This document shows positions 12,766 through 24,400 of a stretch of 33,507 nt of DNA, in pieces. A model generated the notes under the pieces. The model searched no databases and was not told the DNA's origin. It saw only the letters and a program-made list of their open reading frames with translations. A program made the position numbers and the translations under genes. This DNA comes from Verrucomicrobiales bacterium. Its GTDB lineage: Bacteria; Verrucomicrobiota; Verrucomicrobiia; Limisphaerales; CAIMTB01. The stretch lies in assembly GCA_016795425.1 (NCBI GenBank), contig JAEUHG010000270.1, positions 1 to 33,507 on the forward strand. Direction: 5' to 3'. Within the stretch, counting starts at the first letter, position 1, and each line of letters opens with the position of its first letter.

Positions 12766-15464
12766 GGGCGATGCACGACTCGGAGGTTCAGGAACAGCTG
12801 GGGCGTCTCCGCGATCGCCGGGACCGCCCGGAAACAAACGGTCGCCGCGTCCCCGGACAGCTGAGGCGGGTACATACGTTCCACCCGCGTGCCCGCGGCA
12901 TCCCAGTGGATCATGTCGGTCGAAACTTCGGCCACCAACTCGATGTCGGCCGCCCCAGGTCGCCGCCACACGTCCAAGGTCAGGTGCCCATCACGCACTA
13001 CGATCCTGGGCAATCGGGTCCGGTCCGGATTCTTGGGATCCAGGCCAAACGCGTATCGCAACAATGCCGATACCCCGTGGCCGCCCGGATCACTGGCCCC
13101 GAAGGCATCCAACGAGCCCGTGGCTCCGGGAAAGTGTTGAGAACGCCACATCGCGAAGGTGGTGGTGGACTCCACCAGGACCACGCGGGCGGTGGGGGTG
13201 GTCCCCACCTGATAATCGGACGAGGGAACGATCGTCACCTCGACCGTCTCCGCGCCCCCGGTCAAATCCGCGCCGGCAACCGGTTGCACCGAGATGAGAG
13301 CCGTCGTCTGGCCGGGTTTCAGCGATAGGAATCTCGGAATGGGCTGGTAGTCGCTGCCAGCGGTTGCCGATCCGCGGACGTCGAGACGCACCAGAAGGTC
13401 CCGGTCGATCAGCGCCTCGCGCCGCAGAAGAACGGCCCCGGCGGTCAAGGACCGGGTCGCACCGAACGGTTCGAGTGCCTCGACGGTCAAGACCGCGGCG
13501 AGATCCTCGATGGTGACGGTAGCCGACGAGCTGGGCCCAACCTCGTAACCACTGCCCGGCGCCACCGTGACTTCCACGGTTTCGCGAGGCTCGGAAGCGC
13601 TGTCTGAATACGGCTGGATGGTCAGTGCTACCGTCCGCTCGCCGGGCGGAAACGTCACGGTGTGGGGAAGAGTGGCAAAATCCACGCCGTTGGCCGCCGA
13701 ACCGCGAACCCCAAGGGTCACCGTGGTGGCGTCCGAAATCGTCCCTGTCCGCACCAACTCCAACGTCGCCGAGCGCGGGCCGTTTTCGCTCGCCTGAGCT
13801 TGGCGGACCAGGATCGAGATCCGTGCGGGCAAGCTGAGTTTCCCCGCCCGCAAGCGCCCGTCGGCGATCCAGGCAGCCAAGTCCACTGAATCGACCGGCA
13901 CACCGGCCAGTCGAAGAGACATCGGGGCCAGCCCGGGCTTTTGGAGGGTCAGGACGGCGCCATCCGTGCCACCGGCGATCCTGATGTGATCCCGCAGATC
14001 CCCGGCCGAGCTTTCGAAGACCCTATCCAGGTCTAGGACGTCGCCTTCGCCAGGTTGGAAGTCTTCCACCACGTCGCCGTCCGCTTCCTGGTCGGCGAAG
14101 GCGAAGCGATCGCCACCGCCGCCGCCGATCAGTCGATCCGCGCCGTTGCCACCTGCCAGGACGTCGTCCGCCATGCCGCCCTGAAGGACATCCCGACCAC
14201 TGCCACCCGCCAGGATCTGGCGGCGTTCGGGCCCGAAACTGGCGACGTAATGGCTGGTGTACTCCCGCGGCGCCAAGCCGGTGCTCGGACTGGAGATCTT
14301 CACGTCCGCCGCGTCCTTCGTGCGATCCCAGATGACCGCCCCGAGTTCGGCGCCCTGGAGGTAACGCTGGACCCGGGCTGACTCGGCAGCGGGGACGCTT
14401 CCCGGCAGCGACGCCAGGCCCTGGGCGACGGAAATGCGCTGTTCGGCGGAGAGCGCCCGGAGCACAGCGGCGTCGGGACGATAGAACGACACGGCCACGG
14501 CACCTTCTGCGCGGGCGTGGGAGGGATCCTCATCCCCGAGCGACACGCGAAACGAGGTGGCCTCGCTACGGGCGCCTTCGGGATTGAGAATCAACCGGCC
14601 CGCTAGGACATCGGCCTGGGTGAACGTCGCCCCCACGCCGAGCACGAGGTCCGGGCTCACGGTGGAAGGCAGCGTGTTGCGCAGCATCAACTGGGCGCCC
14701 TTGGGCGTCTCCGTCAGGCGATAGACCAGCGCGGTCGCCGGCGAGTCCGAATCCTGCGCGTTCAAGTACACACCGGTGGTTCCGTCCGCATAGGCGGCGA
14801 GTTCGGTGGTCAGGAGGACGGGGGCCTTGCCGTTCTGGCGAGGATTGGTGCCGGCGAGGTATTCCTGTCGGTTCGACACGCCATCGCGGTCCGGATCTGT
14901 ATCATCGCTATCCGTGAGTCCGTTCTGCGCCTCCCACCAATCTGGCAGGCCGTCGGCATCGGCATCCGGAGCCACCAACGGCACTTCCAAATCCAGCCGG
15001 TAGGTGGCTGCGCGGCGAACCTGCGCGATGTCGAACGAGGGATCGACCGGCCCTACGAACCGCGCGGGTTTCCCGTTCACGGTAATCTGGGCGTGGCTCA
15101 GGGTTTCCTCGGTGCGCCGGAGAGCCACGGCGTTCGGCGAGGCTTTCAAGCCGGCCGATAGAGCGGTGTGCGGGACACTCAGGCGGTACGAGAATTCGCC
15201 TCCGCCCTGTGGCCAAAGCCTTGCCTGGAGGACGATCTCGGTGTCATTGGCACCGCGAAGTTGCCAACGGATCTGTCCATCGGTGACCACGAAGGGTCGT
15301 TCCGATCCCGTGCCCACGATTTTCCCGTAGAACACGGTGGCAGGCTCGCTGATCGACGCGCCACTCACGGCCAGCGCGATGCCGGCCAGAGTTCCGGACA
15401 CCGCCGCGGTCGCAACGCGGCGTTTCCGCCGGCCTGGGAACCAATTACCTCTGCTGGTTGTCAT
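12762..15464 (-). CDS. Exported RTX/Calx-beta protein with verrucomicrobial C-terminal module
   Basis: A 900-residue protein. Basic residues RRKRR (12-16) precede a hydrophobic segment (17-35), giving a probable signal peptide. Recognisable parts: a Ca2+-binding 'DADADGLPDWWE' / 'DPDRDGVSNRQEYLAGTNP' segment (~160-210, thrombospondin-3 / EF-hand-like acidic loops), a cadherin-like module (~215-340), hemolysin-type RTX nonapeptides (GGSGRDVLQ, GGMADDVLA, GGNGADRLI, GGGGGDRFAF; ~415-450), a serralysin-like 'DVVEDFQPGEGDVLDL' tail, two Calx-beta domains (~550-655 and ~655-770) and a C-terminal module containing 'LLRYAFGLDPKNPDRTRLP'. It is probably an extracellular Ca2+-binding structural or adhesive protein; no catalytic motif was seen. 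It starts 29 bases after the 3086-aa gene, with a weak GAGG about 11 bases upstream. Confidence 0.88.
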   Translation of the reverse strand: MTTSRGNWFPGRRKRRVATAAVSGTLAGIALAVSGASISEPATVFYGKIVGTGSERPFVVTDGQIRWQLRGANDTEIVLQARLWPQGGGEFSYRLSVPHTALSAGLKASPNAVALRRTEETLSHAQITVNGKPARFVGPVDPSFDIAQVRRAATYRLDLEVPLVAPDADADGLPDWWEAQNGLTDSDDTDPDRDGVSNRQEYLAGTNPRQNGKAPVLLTTELAAYADGTTGVYLNAQDSDSPATALVYRLTETPKGAQLMLRNTLPSTVSPDLVLGVGATFTQADVLAGRLILNPEGARSEATSFRVSLGDEDPSHARAEGAVAVSFYRPDAAVLRALSAEQRISVAQGLASLPGSVPAAESARVQRYLQGAELGAVIWDRTKDAADVKISSPSTGLAPREYTSHYVASFGPERRQILAGGSGRDVLQGGMADDVLAGGNGADRLIGGGGGDRFAFADQEADGDVVEDFQPGEGDVLDLDRVFESSAGDLRDHIRIAGGTDGAVLTLQKPGLAPMSLRLAGVPVDSVDLAAWIADGRLRAGKLSLPARISILVRQAQASENGPRSATLELVRTGTISDATTVTLGVRGSAANGVDFATLPHTVTFPPGERTVALTIQPYSDSASEPRETVEVTVAPGSGYEVGPSSSATVTIEDLAAVLTVEALEPFGATRSLTAGAVLLRREALIDRDLLVRLDVRGSATAGSDYQPIPRFLSLKPGQTTALISVQPVAGADLTGGAETVEVTIVPSSDYQVGTTPTARVVLVESTTTFAMWRSQHFPGATGSLDAFGASDPGGHGVSALLRYAFGLDPKNPDRTRLPRIVVRDGHLTLDVWRRPGAADIELVAEVSTDMIHWDAAGTRVERMYPPQLSGDAATVCFRAVPAIAETPQLFLNLRVVHRP
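14050..14215 (-). repeat. Hemolysin-type (RTX) calcium-binding nonapeptide repeats
   Basis: Four consecutive units fit GGxGxDxLx with small deviations (Met for Gly in the second unit, Phe in the last). They are followed by the 'DVVxDFxPGxGDxLDL' motif that normally caps RTX beta-rolls. Known RTX arrays fold on binding Ca2+ outside the cell. Confidence 0.85.
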
Positions 15465-15493
15465 AGGTCGCCATTCCTCTGCTGCGCCAGGTC

Positions 15494-18400
15494 TCAGCCT
15501 CCCGACAGGCCGTAGGTGCGGAATACGAGTTTGATGTCACTGACCTGTCGGATGAAGCGTTCCAGGCCCTCTTCGGGATCGGCGTTCAGCATGCGCCCGG
15601 GGATGATGAGCAACCACTGGGTGTTCCAGATGGAGCGTCCGATCAGGCGCGTGTCGAGGACCAACTCGTCGCTGTTGACCGCGTTTCCGCCATCATGATA
15701 GGCCCGGAACATCGAGTATTTCCGCGGCTCGCCGAATCGTCCGTTCAGACTGTCGAGGACCGGGATCCAGTTCCTCGTGTCCAACTGCGCCCGGGTGGCC
15801 GCGAACGGCGCCGGAATGTGCTGGTCCACCACATTCCAGAGCCGGACCACATCCGGATCCGCGCTCGAAGGCACGCTCATGATGTCGGTGCCGACCGGGA
15901 CAAGATAGACACGCGGCGTGGCCGGCAGATCCGCCAGGACGTCGGAACTCAGGTAGTCGGAGAACCACACCCCGACGGACTGGATCTTGGTCGCGTAGGT
16001 GCTCGGGTCATAGACCTGGTCGCCGCCCGTCAGGGGATGTCCGAAGAAGTTCTTGCCGGCTTGGATTCGGGAGCTGAATCGCAAGACAAGGCCCGGTTCC
16101 GGCACATGATTGCCGGCGGTATCTCTCTCCGAGTTGAAAGGCCGGCAGTAGTATCGGAACTCCGGTACCATCCAAAGATCTTCGACCCGAGACGCCTGAA
16201 GGGTGTCTTTCCACAAATCGTCCGACAGCGCTCCGGGCGACGGAAAACCATCCACGTCAGGTTGCACGGGGGAATCGGGCTCCGGCTGTTCCTCCGTGGG
16301 GTCGACCTTGGGCAGGATGCGGAACTTCTCGGTGCGCAGGGAGATCTTGCCGATCTCGATTTGCGGGATCTTCATCCCGAGCTGCGACTTCACGACTTCG
16401 TAGTTCTGGCGAAGCTTGGCCAATTCCTCGGCAAGCCCGCCGGCACCGAGGCGTGGTTCTCCGTCGAGGCGTCCCAGCGTCCGGGCGCGAATGATTCCCT
16501 GGAGAATATCCCGCGCTGACCCCGGGTCGTCGGGATCGTAGTTGGTCTCGTAATCGTAGGCTTTGGCCGCGAGGTAGGCGTACTTTGCGGTGAGGTCGAA
16601 GGCGGCCCGATAGGTTTGGAGAGCATGGTTTCGGCTGACTCGGAACGTCATGTCCTGGTAACGATTGCGCTGGGTCTGCGCCGCGACGCGCTTGTTGAAG
16701 GCGGCGCGTTCATCAATCAACCGGGTGGCCTCGTCCACCATGGCGCGATATTCATCAGAGAGTTCCCGGAGATTCTGGAGTTCTTTGAAGATCTGAATGC
16801 GCCGGATAGGTTCGTCGCCCACGAGGTTCTCCAGTCCCTTGAGCATCTCCTTCGCGGCGAGGGCATCCGTCTCTCGTTTTTCGAAGAGCTCCAATTCGAA
16901 GTTCGCGATGGAAAATGCCGTTTCGATGACGGCCTTGACCGCCTTGAAGGCCACGATTCCGGCGCCGAGGCCGGTGCTGACACCGACCGAGGCCAGGTAC
17001 CCGCCGCCGCGCACCGGCGCGAGGGCGTCGCCCGGCGACACCGCAAGGCCAACGGTCGGCAGGTAGGTCGGAATGGAGGAGATGGTGGCGGTGACCGTTT
17101 CAGTGACGGTGTCCTTGCCCAATTCCACCGCATCGATCACTCCATCGATCCCGGTCAGGATCCCCAGGGTGATGTTCTGTAGCCGACCAAACACCTCGTT
17201 CTTCAGCCGAATGTTGGCCTGCATGTCCAACTTCGCGTTGATGAATCGTATTTCCCGAAGAATGGCCCCTTGGAGGGCGTCGTAGGCGCCAATCGCCACG
17301 GCCACCTGGGCCTCCTGTTGGATCATGCGGTTGATCTGCAACTGCAGTTCACCGACTGCCAGTCGCTGACCCCATTCGCGTGGCGCCTGAAAGGTGTAAC
17401 CCGCCGCGGTGACTGGCAGGAGTTGAGTCAGGCGGTCCAGCGGGACCTTCGGGCTTTCCAAATCCGTGTAGTTGACGGCGTAGAGACCCTCCTTGGCCAG
17501 GACCGGCGTGGTCCCGCCGCCCGATGGATCAACGAAGGTTGGGGCGAACAGGCGACGCACGTCTTCGCTCAGATACAACTGCATTTCGGGCGGGATCTTA
17601 TCGATGTCCGCCAGCGTGCCACGCGGAGCGCTTCCGCTGCCCTGCCCGTCCTCGAACGCCTTGTAGATGTCCGAGCTGGAGAGAGCCGTTGTGCCGGTAC
17701 CGAACGTGGCAAAACTGGCGATCGGACCGGGAACCGTCTGGTCGGTGATCTCCCGCACGTCGGCATACATGTAGAGAAGGACATCGGGACCGTCGTACCC
17801 CGCCGGGTAGACCTTTCCTGGTCCAATGGTTCCCTCGTAGGGTTTGCCAAAGAGCTTGATGAGTTGGTTGCGGTAGGCGAGGTCCTCCTGGAACACCGCG
17901 TTCCGAAATTCGGCTTCGCTATTGGCGACCGATCGGACGTGGTTGCGCGATTCGTTGGCGTAGTTCCACACCGAGATCCCATGCTCCATCATCTTCAGGG
18001 CACGCTCGAAAATCTGGTCGAAGTGCATGAGGCCCTGGACGGCGCGTGTCCCGATCTGGGCCGTCGATCCCACTTCGAGGAAGGTCGGATCGATATCGAA
18101 GACCAAACCGTCTCGAGCGATGCCGAGAGGGTTTTCACCGCGGTTGGCCTGATCGAAGGTCGTCTGGACGGCGTTCAGATTCGCGGAGATGACCGCGATG
18201 TCCGCATTGGACTGACGATCGACTTTCTGAATGCCCTCGAGTCGTTCATTGGGGTGTTTGGACGGAAGCAGTGCGTTCGCCGTCACCCAATCGAAGTAGG
18301 CGCCCTGACCGGCGCGCCGCGCCCAGTCCTGAACGCCCCAGGCGCGTTCCGGTTGGGCATCGACATAGCCTTGCCACTGCGCCACGGGTTCCTCGACGTA

Positions 18401-21400
18401 CTGCTGTCGGTACGTGAGGTTGACCACCTCAGCGCCCACCTTTGCCTTGGCGGCGGCAGTCTGAGCGAACTTGCGTTCATCCAGGAAGTCGACCTTCAGG
18501 ACGATGTCCTGGAGATTGTAAAATTCCGAACGCGAGACCCAGTTGAAGAACGGGTGGTTGAGCAGGTCGTACTGATTGCGAACCGCGGTCAGGTAATGAC
18601 CCCAGGCATCGCCATGGCCTTGCGGGAAAAGGGCCATCGCGTCGTCTTCGTTGATGAAGCCGTCTTTGTTGATGTCCGTGATGTTGTAGTTCTGCGCGTA
18701 GGCGGCCTCGCCCTCGCCCTTGGTGAAGTTCCAAAACAACCGGTTGTAGACCGGACGCGCGGCGTCGTCGTCCTGACCCCGCAGAAGCGCCAATTCCTCC
18801 TCGATGAGCGAGGAGGTCTGATTCTGGAAGCTGAACACCGCCGTTGCGAAACTCCCGTAGCCTGGGTTCGCCCCGGAGAGATCGTTGGGTCCTTCGCTTC
18901 CGTACCCTATCGTTGGATCGATGGCATCGGCGTAGGCCTCATTACCAAGGATGGTGTAAAAATCGGAGATGCGCGTCGACGCCAACTGCAGCGCATTGGC
19001 GATCGCCGGCGTCGACACCGGGCGCGACAAGTCGATGCTCAAACTCCGGCCGCGGCGCAGGATTGTTTCGTACAATTCGATCAGGCCCACGTTTTCGATG
19101 ACGTTCTTATCGGGATTGAGCGCCACCGGCCCTTCAAACGGTCGTCCAAACTGGGCGATCATGCTGGAGACCGTCGCTGGATTGTCGCCTTCGAAGGACC
19201 GGATCCGGGCTTCGTAAGGATTCACCGCGTCCAAGACGCGCTTGACCCAGCCCTGGGCAAGCTGAGCCCGATAGTCGGGCACGCCGTTGGCGTCGAAATC
19301 ATTGAAGGGATCCGAGTTGCCCGCGCCCGCCCAGGTGAAGTTGACCTTCGGGGAACCATCACCCTGGGGTACCTCCCAGTTGGAACCTTCGACGAGGTCG
19401 TTCTTGTGGCGGTAGCGGACGAACCAAAAACTGTCGGCCAGCAGGGCTTCGGGCACGTTGGGATTGCCCTTGAGGGTGATCTGGTAGCGCCCTGCACCTC
19501 GTCTGCCCGTCGGATCGGGGAACAACTTCCATGGACTGGTTTGTCCCGCTTCAATCAGATCCGGCGGCGGCACATTGAGGCTCCCGTCATCGAAACGGTA
19601 CCACCACTCAAAGAACAACTCTCCCGCGTTTGCGCCAAAGTCGCCGGTGTGGCGAAGCGCCAGGTTCTCGTCGAAGACATTGTCGGATTCTATCGTCTTG
19701 ATGGCGCCGCGGTAACGCTCCCGCCGATCGACCTGGATCACGTGAACGGTGATCGGCGATCCCCCGAGGCTTGGATCGTTGTTCTCCACCACGGTCACCC
19801 AACTAATCGTAGGCAGCCCGCCCGACGGATCGAGGAATGCCGGGTTCGGAAGCAAGGCCAGTCCAGGACCGAAGGCCCTCAACGGCACGGCTTGCTTGGG
19901 GTCCAGCACCGGGCGCGGAAATTCCTCGGGTTCCTCACCTTCCTGTCCGTCCACGGGCTCGATCTCGGTCACGGTCACCTCCTTGTCGAAGGCGTCGTAG
20001 ACGCGCCTCGGCTCGAGGCCGACCAGGTAGCCTTCGTCAGCTTCGTCGATCGGAATCGGAGGAGGAACAGGATCGGTCAGTCCCAAATCCGCCACCGTCG
20101 GGAAATTCCCCAAGGCCGACGAGGTGGAGGCATCGGACGGGAGCACCCCGAAGTAATAATGCCGCCAGAATTGCTCCAGGCGCCTCTGCCAGGTCGCGGC
20201 CGACGCGTCGTCGGCGGGCAAGTCGAAGAAGAAACTGTTGTCGGTGTCGACCAGCGAAGGATTCCGGGACAACCGATAGAGTAGGTCCACCGCCTCATCC
20301 CACTCCGTGTCGGCGCCGGTTCCGTTGAGATCACGCAATGCAACGCGCTCCTCGTCGGTGAGAATGTTGGGTTCGAGAACGAAGACTGCCGGAGGCGCAG
20401 CCGTCAGGGTCCGATCCCCGATCTTCTTGTCATTCAGGATTCCCAGAATCTCGAGTTGCCCGCGCAGGGGATCATAGAGAACGCGGCGCTGCAGGGAGGC
20501 AGGCAGATCGTTGAACACGAATTTGCCGCCGCTGACCCGTGTCCGCTTCGTGGCCGGTTGTAGTTCCGCCGGGAAATCCGCGAGTGCGAGCGGTACGGCG
20601 CGCCGGTCCAACACTTGGGCGACGCGCGCGGTCCAAGCCTCTTTCCAGGCTGCGCTGTTCCCTTGAGCATTGAGGCTGTCGAAAACGACTTCCGCGGAGG
20701 CGAACGCCACGATGCCCGGAAGGCCCGAAGTCTCCACCTGCTTGCCGCCGACCGTCCGGAAGGGTCGGTCCGATCGAAACTCGCCGCCCGCAAACGAAAG
20801 GGTTTCGCCCGCCTTCAGGACAGGGGGATTCTCCGGCCAGTCCGCTTTGTATAGAATCCGAGTGGGCTCGATCTTCGTGAGAATTGGGCTGGTCGCGGAG
20901 ACCACCGACTCCGGTGCAAGGGTCAAAAGGCTGGAGATATCGGAAGGAAGGAAGGCCACGCAGTCACCGGTCTCGGCCTCAGTGGCGCGCCGTTCGATGC
21001 TCGAAGCGGTGGTCACCTGACGGAGGAATCCCGAGGTATTCTCTTCCCACCAGAAATCGGGGGCCAGCGGATAGAGGAAGGAGACGGTGAACCAGGAGTT
21101 CTCGTCACCCGACACCGCCCAACTGGAGCCGCGCCAATCTTCCCAGTAGGCCGACTGCCCCTTGATGTTGACGCCAAAGGTCTCAGCACACGGCGACGCC
21201 CCGATGGCGACGCCCAACGGATAGAACGGAATCACCGGCTCGCCAGCCTCCATGCGGACGAACGGCAGACGGCCGAGGGCCGAGACACTGGTGGCCACTG
21301 AACCGTCTTCGGTAGCGGGAGTAATCAGCGCCTTGGGCGCGAACTGATAACTTACGATGTTTGGATCCTCCTTCTGAACCCGGTACACCTTCATCATGAA

Positions 21401-24400
21401 TTCCGATTCGGTCGCGTCGAAGTACTGCGACAGGACATAGGGTTCGGAAGTGTAATTCTCATCATTCACTCCAGACCCCTGCCAACGATTGAGATCATTA
21501 TTGCGCAGGGCGTACACCGCCGGAGGCCGGGGAGACACCTCGGCGAAACGCAGAGAGGGGGCCATGAGTCCGTGCTCTTCGTTGGGATTAAATCCGGGCT
21601 TCGTCCGGTCCGGTTGGCTGTAGACCTGCACCTGCTGGAAGCGCGACGGATTGTAGGTGGTCTCCTCCGGAAGGGGCACCGTTGCCGGGGCGACCACTTG
21701 CTCGTCGCCATTCGCATCGACGCCTTCACTGCCGAACTGGCTCGCGATCACGATCCGTCCCAGGCCCTCGTCGGAGTTCTCGGGCCACCTCGGAACGTAG
21801 ACGCCAGCGCGATGGGGCCACATCAGTAGGTCGTTCTCCGCCGGGTCATCGTACCAAACCACGATCAACCGTTGCTCCTTGGTGGCTCCTGGGAACAGGT
21901 TCACAGGAATCACCGGGCCCGGGAGCTTGTTCTTGCGTAGCACGATCTTCGCGGCCGCGTCCGAACGGAGCGCCGTCATGTCGTAGACGTCCTTGGCCGC
22001 CAGGCCTTCGAGTTTGGAAACGTCGTAGACGAAGGGATTGTAGCGCGCCGTCTCGGTCGGGTCGTAGACATACCCGGTACCGAGTTTGGCACGATCGAGC
22101 GTCGGGTCCTCGACCTTCTTGCCAATGATCGCGAAGCCCTGCACCAAGCCCGTCTCCCAGTCGATAGTGTCCACCACCCGAACGCGGAGAAACTCGCGGG
22201 GCTGACCTCTCCCGTCTCGCTGCAACGATGTGAACAGGAGCACCGATTTGCCTTCCGTCGTCGCGGTGAATCGCTTGTTCGCGTCCACGCTCGCGTCGTT
22301 CTCGAAGTATCGAATCTCCCGGAAAACAAAATCGTCGTTGGGATCGGGATCCAGCGCCACCGGGGGCGTCCCGGCGACGTGCGGGTAATGGGCTGGACTC
22401 GGGTAGCTGACATCGACGGTCACATCGATGGTCTCCGGTGACGTGGCCACCGGGCGCCATTGGGCGATGAATCGGCCAGGCACCAGGGGGTAAAGCTTCT
22501 GCGCCACCGGATCCCAAACGGTCAAACCGTCGGATCCGACGCTGGTGTTGCGACCGGTGACGGACAGCAACTGGATGCGGGTCGGTGGCGTGTTGAACGC
22601 TGCCGCCATCGTCGGATCATCCTGGAAGACATGCTGCCCGATCGTCGCTCGAACGGTGAGCGCCTGGCGATCATACCGCCAGAAGACCCGGGCGGCCCGC
22701 AGCAGTTGGGGGATTTCCAATCCCCGATACTCCACCTGCGTCTGGGCGCTGATGTCGGATTCCAACCAGTTGCCGACCTTGCCCGCGTTGTCGGGCCGAT
22801 CCGCCGGGCCTCCCAAGGTCAGGTTCCCGGTTTCACTGTCGATGTCGCCGGTGTTGCTGAAGTAGTAGCCATCCCCGTTGAACCATCCCCGCAGGGCCAG
22901 CGAATCCGGCCCCGCGACACGAGCCGCTGACAGAACCCGAATCGACGCTCCGGGATCGAACCAAAACACACCTTCCCCCGCGCCGATCTCGACAACGCTA
23001 CCGCCCACGATCTGCTCGATCTTCGGCAGCGTGGCGCGCTGGACGTCGTCCACGGTCACCCGCACCCCGAACTGCAGATTCCACACGTACCGAATCACGC
23101 CGGGACTCGACATGGTGAATTGCGAAACCTGCTGACGGAGGGGTTGAGCCTGCCTCACGACGAACGGAAAGAAGGTTTCCACGAGCCTCGATCTCGACAG
23201 CGACTCGGGCTGGGCGTCCTCGATCAAAAGCCGGTTGAAGCGAATCAGCTCTTCTGCGGTGAGGGTGGCGGCATCGAACTTGGCCTTGAGGTTCAAGGTT
23301 TCGGTTCGAAGGGTCACCCCCGCAAAACGCGTGGCGTCATAGATCGCGACGCCTCGGAGAATCACGTTGAGTTCACTGGCGAGCGTCTCCGCCCATTCAT
23401 CTTTCAACGAGACATCGGACAGTACATTCGTGCCGTCGTCGGTGAATCGACCCCACAGGTAGCTCGAGACCGGGTCGCTTCCGTTGGATAGAGCAGTCAC
23501 GAGGGCATCGGCATCCAGAATCTGCGATGGAACCAACAACGCCTGCCGGGTCGTCCGATTGTCCTGGGGAGGTGAGACCCGGTTTGGTGCGCCTGCGGCG
23601 ACGAAGCCGGTGGGCACGTAGCGGATGTCCAACCCCGGTCGATTGAAATCCAACACCTGGCCGTCGACTTGGGCCACGACAGTCTCCCCCTTCTTGACCC
23701 AGTTCTTCTTCGCCTGCGGTTGTGGATTGCCCTCGGCGGCCGAGACGAGTGGACCCGCCCACGGATCGTCGCCCCCGGCATCGCGCTCCTGGCTCTCGGT
23801 GTTGGAAAAATCATGCTCCACCACCAGCGCATATTCATGCTGCCACTTGACGGTAATGCTGGTGTCGCCTTCGACATCGATTCGTAGAAGGGTCGGATCG
23901 CCGCTCTGGGGAACGTCGTTGACGGAAATGCCAATGGCGGTAAATCGCTCCTGCGCCTCATCCTGAATGAGCTTCGGATCGTTCTCGACGCTGTCGCTGA
24001 TATCGTCGCCGTAGATGTTGCGGTACACCTCGCGCGGAGCGGTGACCTCCAGAGTCTCCCCATCGTACACCGTGTATACCGCTGGATTTCCGTCTCCAAG
24101 ATTTGTTCCGAAGACAACCCCGTCCACCTTCAGCGCGACCTTGTTCACGAATTCCACACCCCCTGCCTCGGTTACCGATCGCAACCGCAATTGCCGCGGG
24201 CGCGCCTCCGAAACGTAGACGTAGTTGGAAAGATCGGCGGCGCCGTCCGGCAAAGTCAGAGACACGAATTCGCCGGTGACCAACGTCACTTTCGCCGTCG
24301 CATTGGGACGATCTTCGCCGTTGTTGAAGAGGACCCGGCGATAGTTTTCTCCGCTGTCACCGCCGTCGCCGTCGACATCCGCACTCATGACCAGCGTGCG

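Noticed and set aside
11653..12864. Plus-strand open frame of 403 codons
   Set aside because: Antisense to the parvulin gene, which has clear family motifs; Arg/His-rich shadow composition.
12766..12969. N-terminal extension of the PPIase frame up to 12969
   Set aside because: It lies inside the end of the 900-aa gene, is low-complexity and Gly/Arg/Pro-rich, and precedes the start that overlaps ATGA and is followed by the signal segment.
17270..20284. Plus-strand open frame of 1004 codons
   Set aside because: It lies wholly antisense to the 3086-aa gene, whose signal peptide and motifs show it is the true coding strand. The antisense translation is rich in Arg, His, Gly and Val with no motif. 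Long antisense frames are expected where the third codon position is GC-rich.
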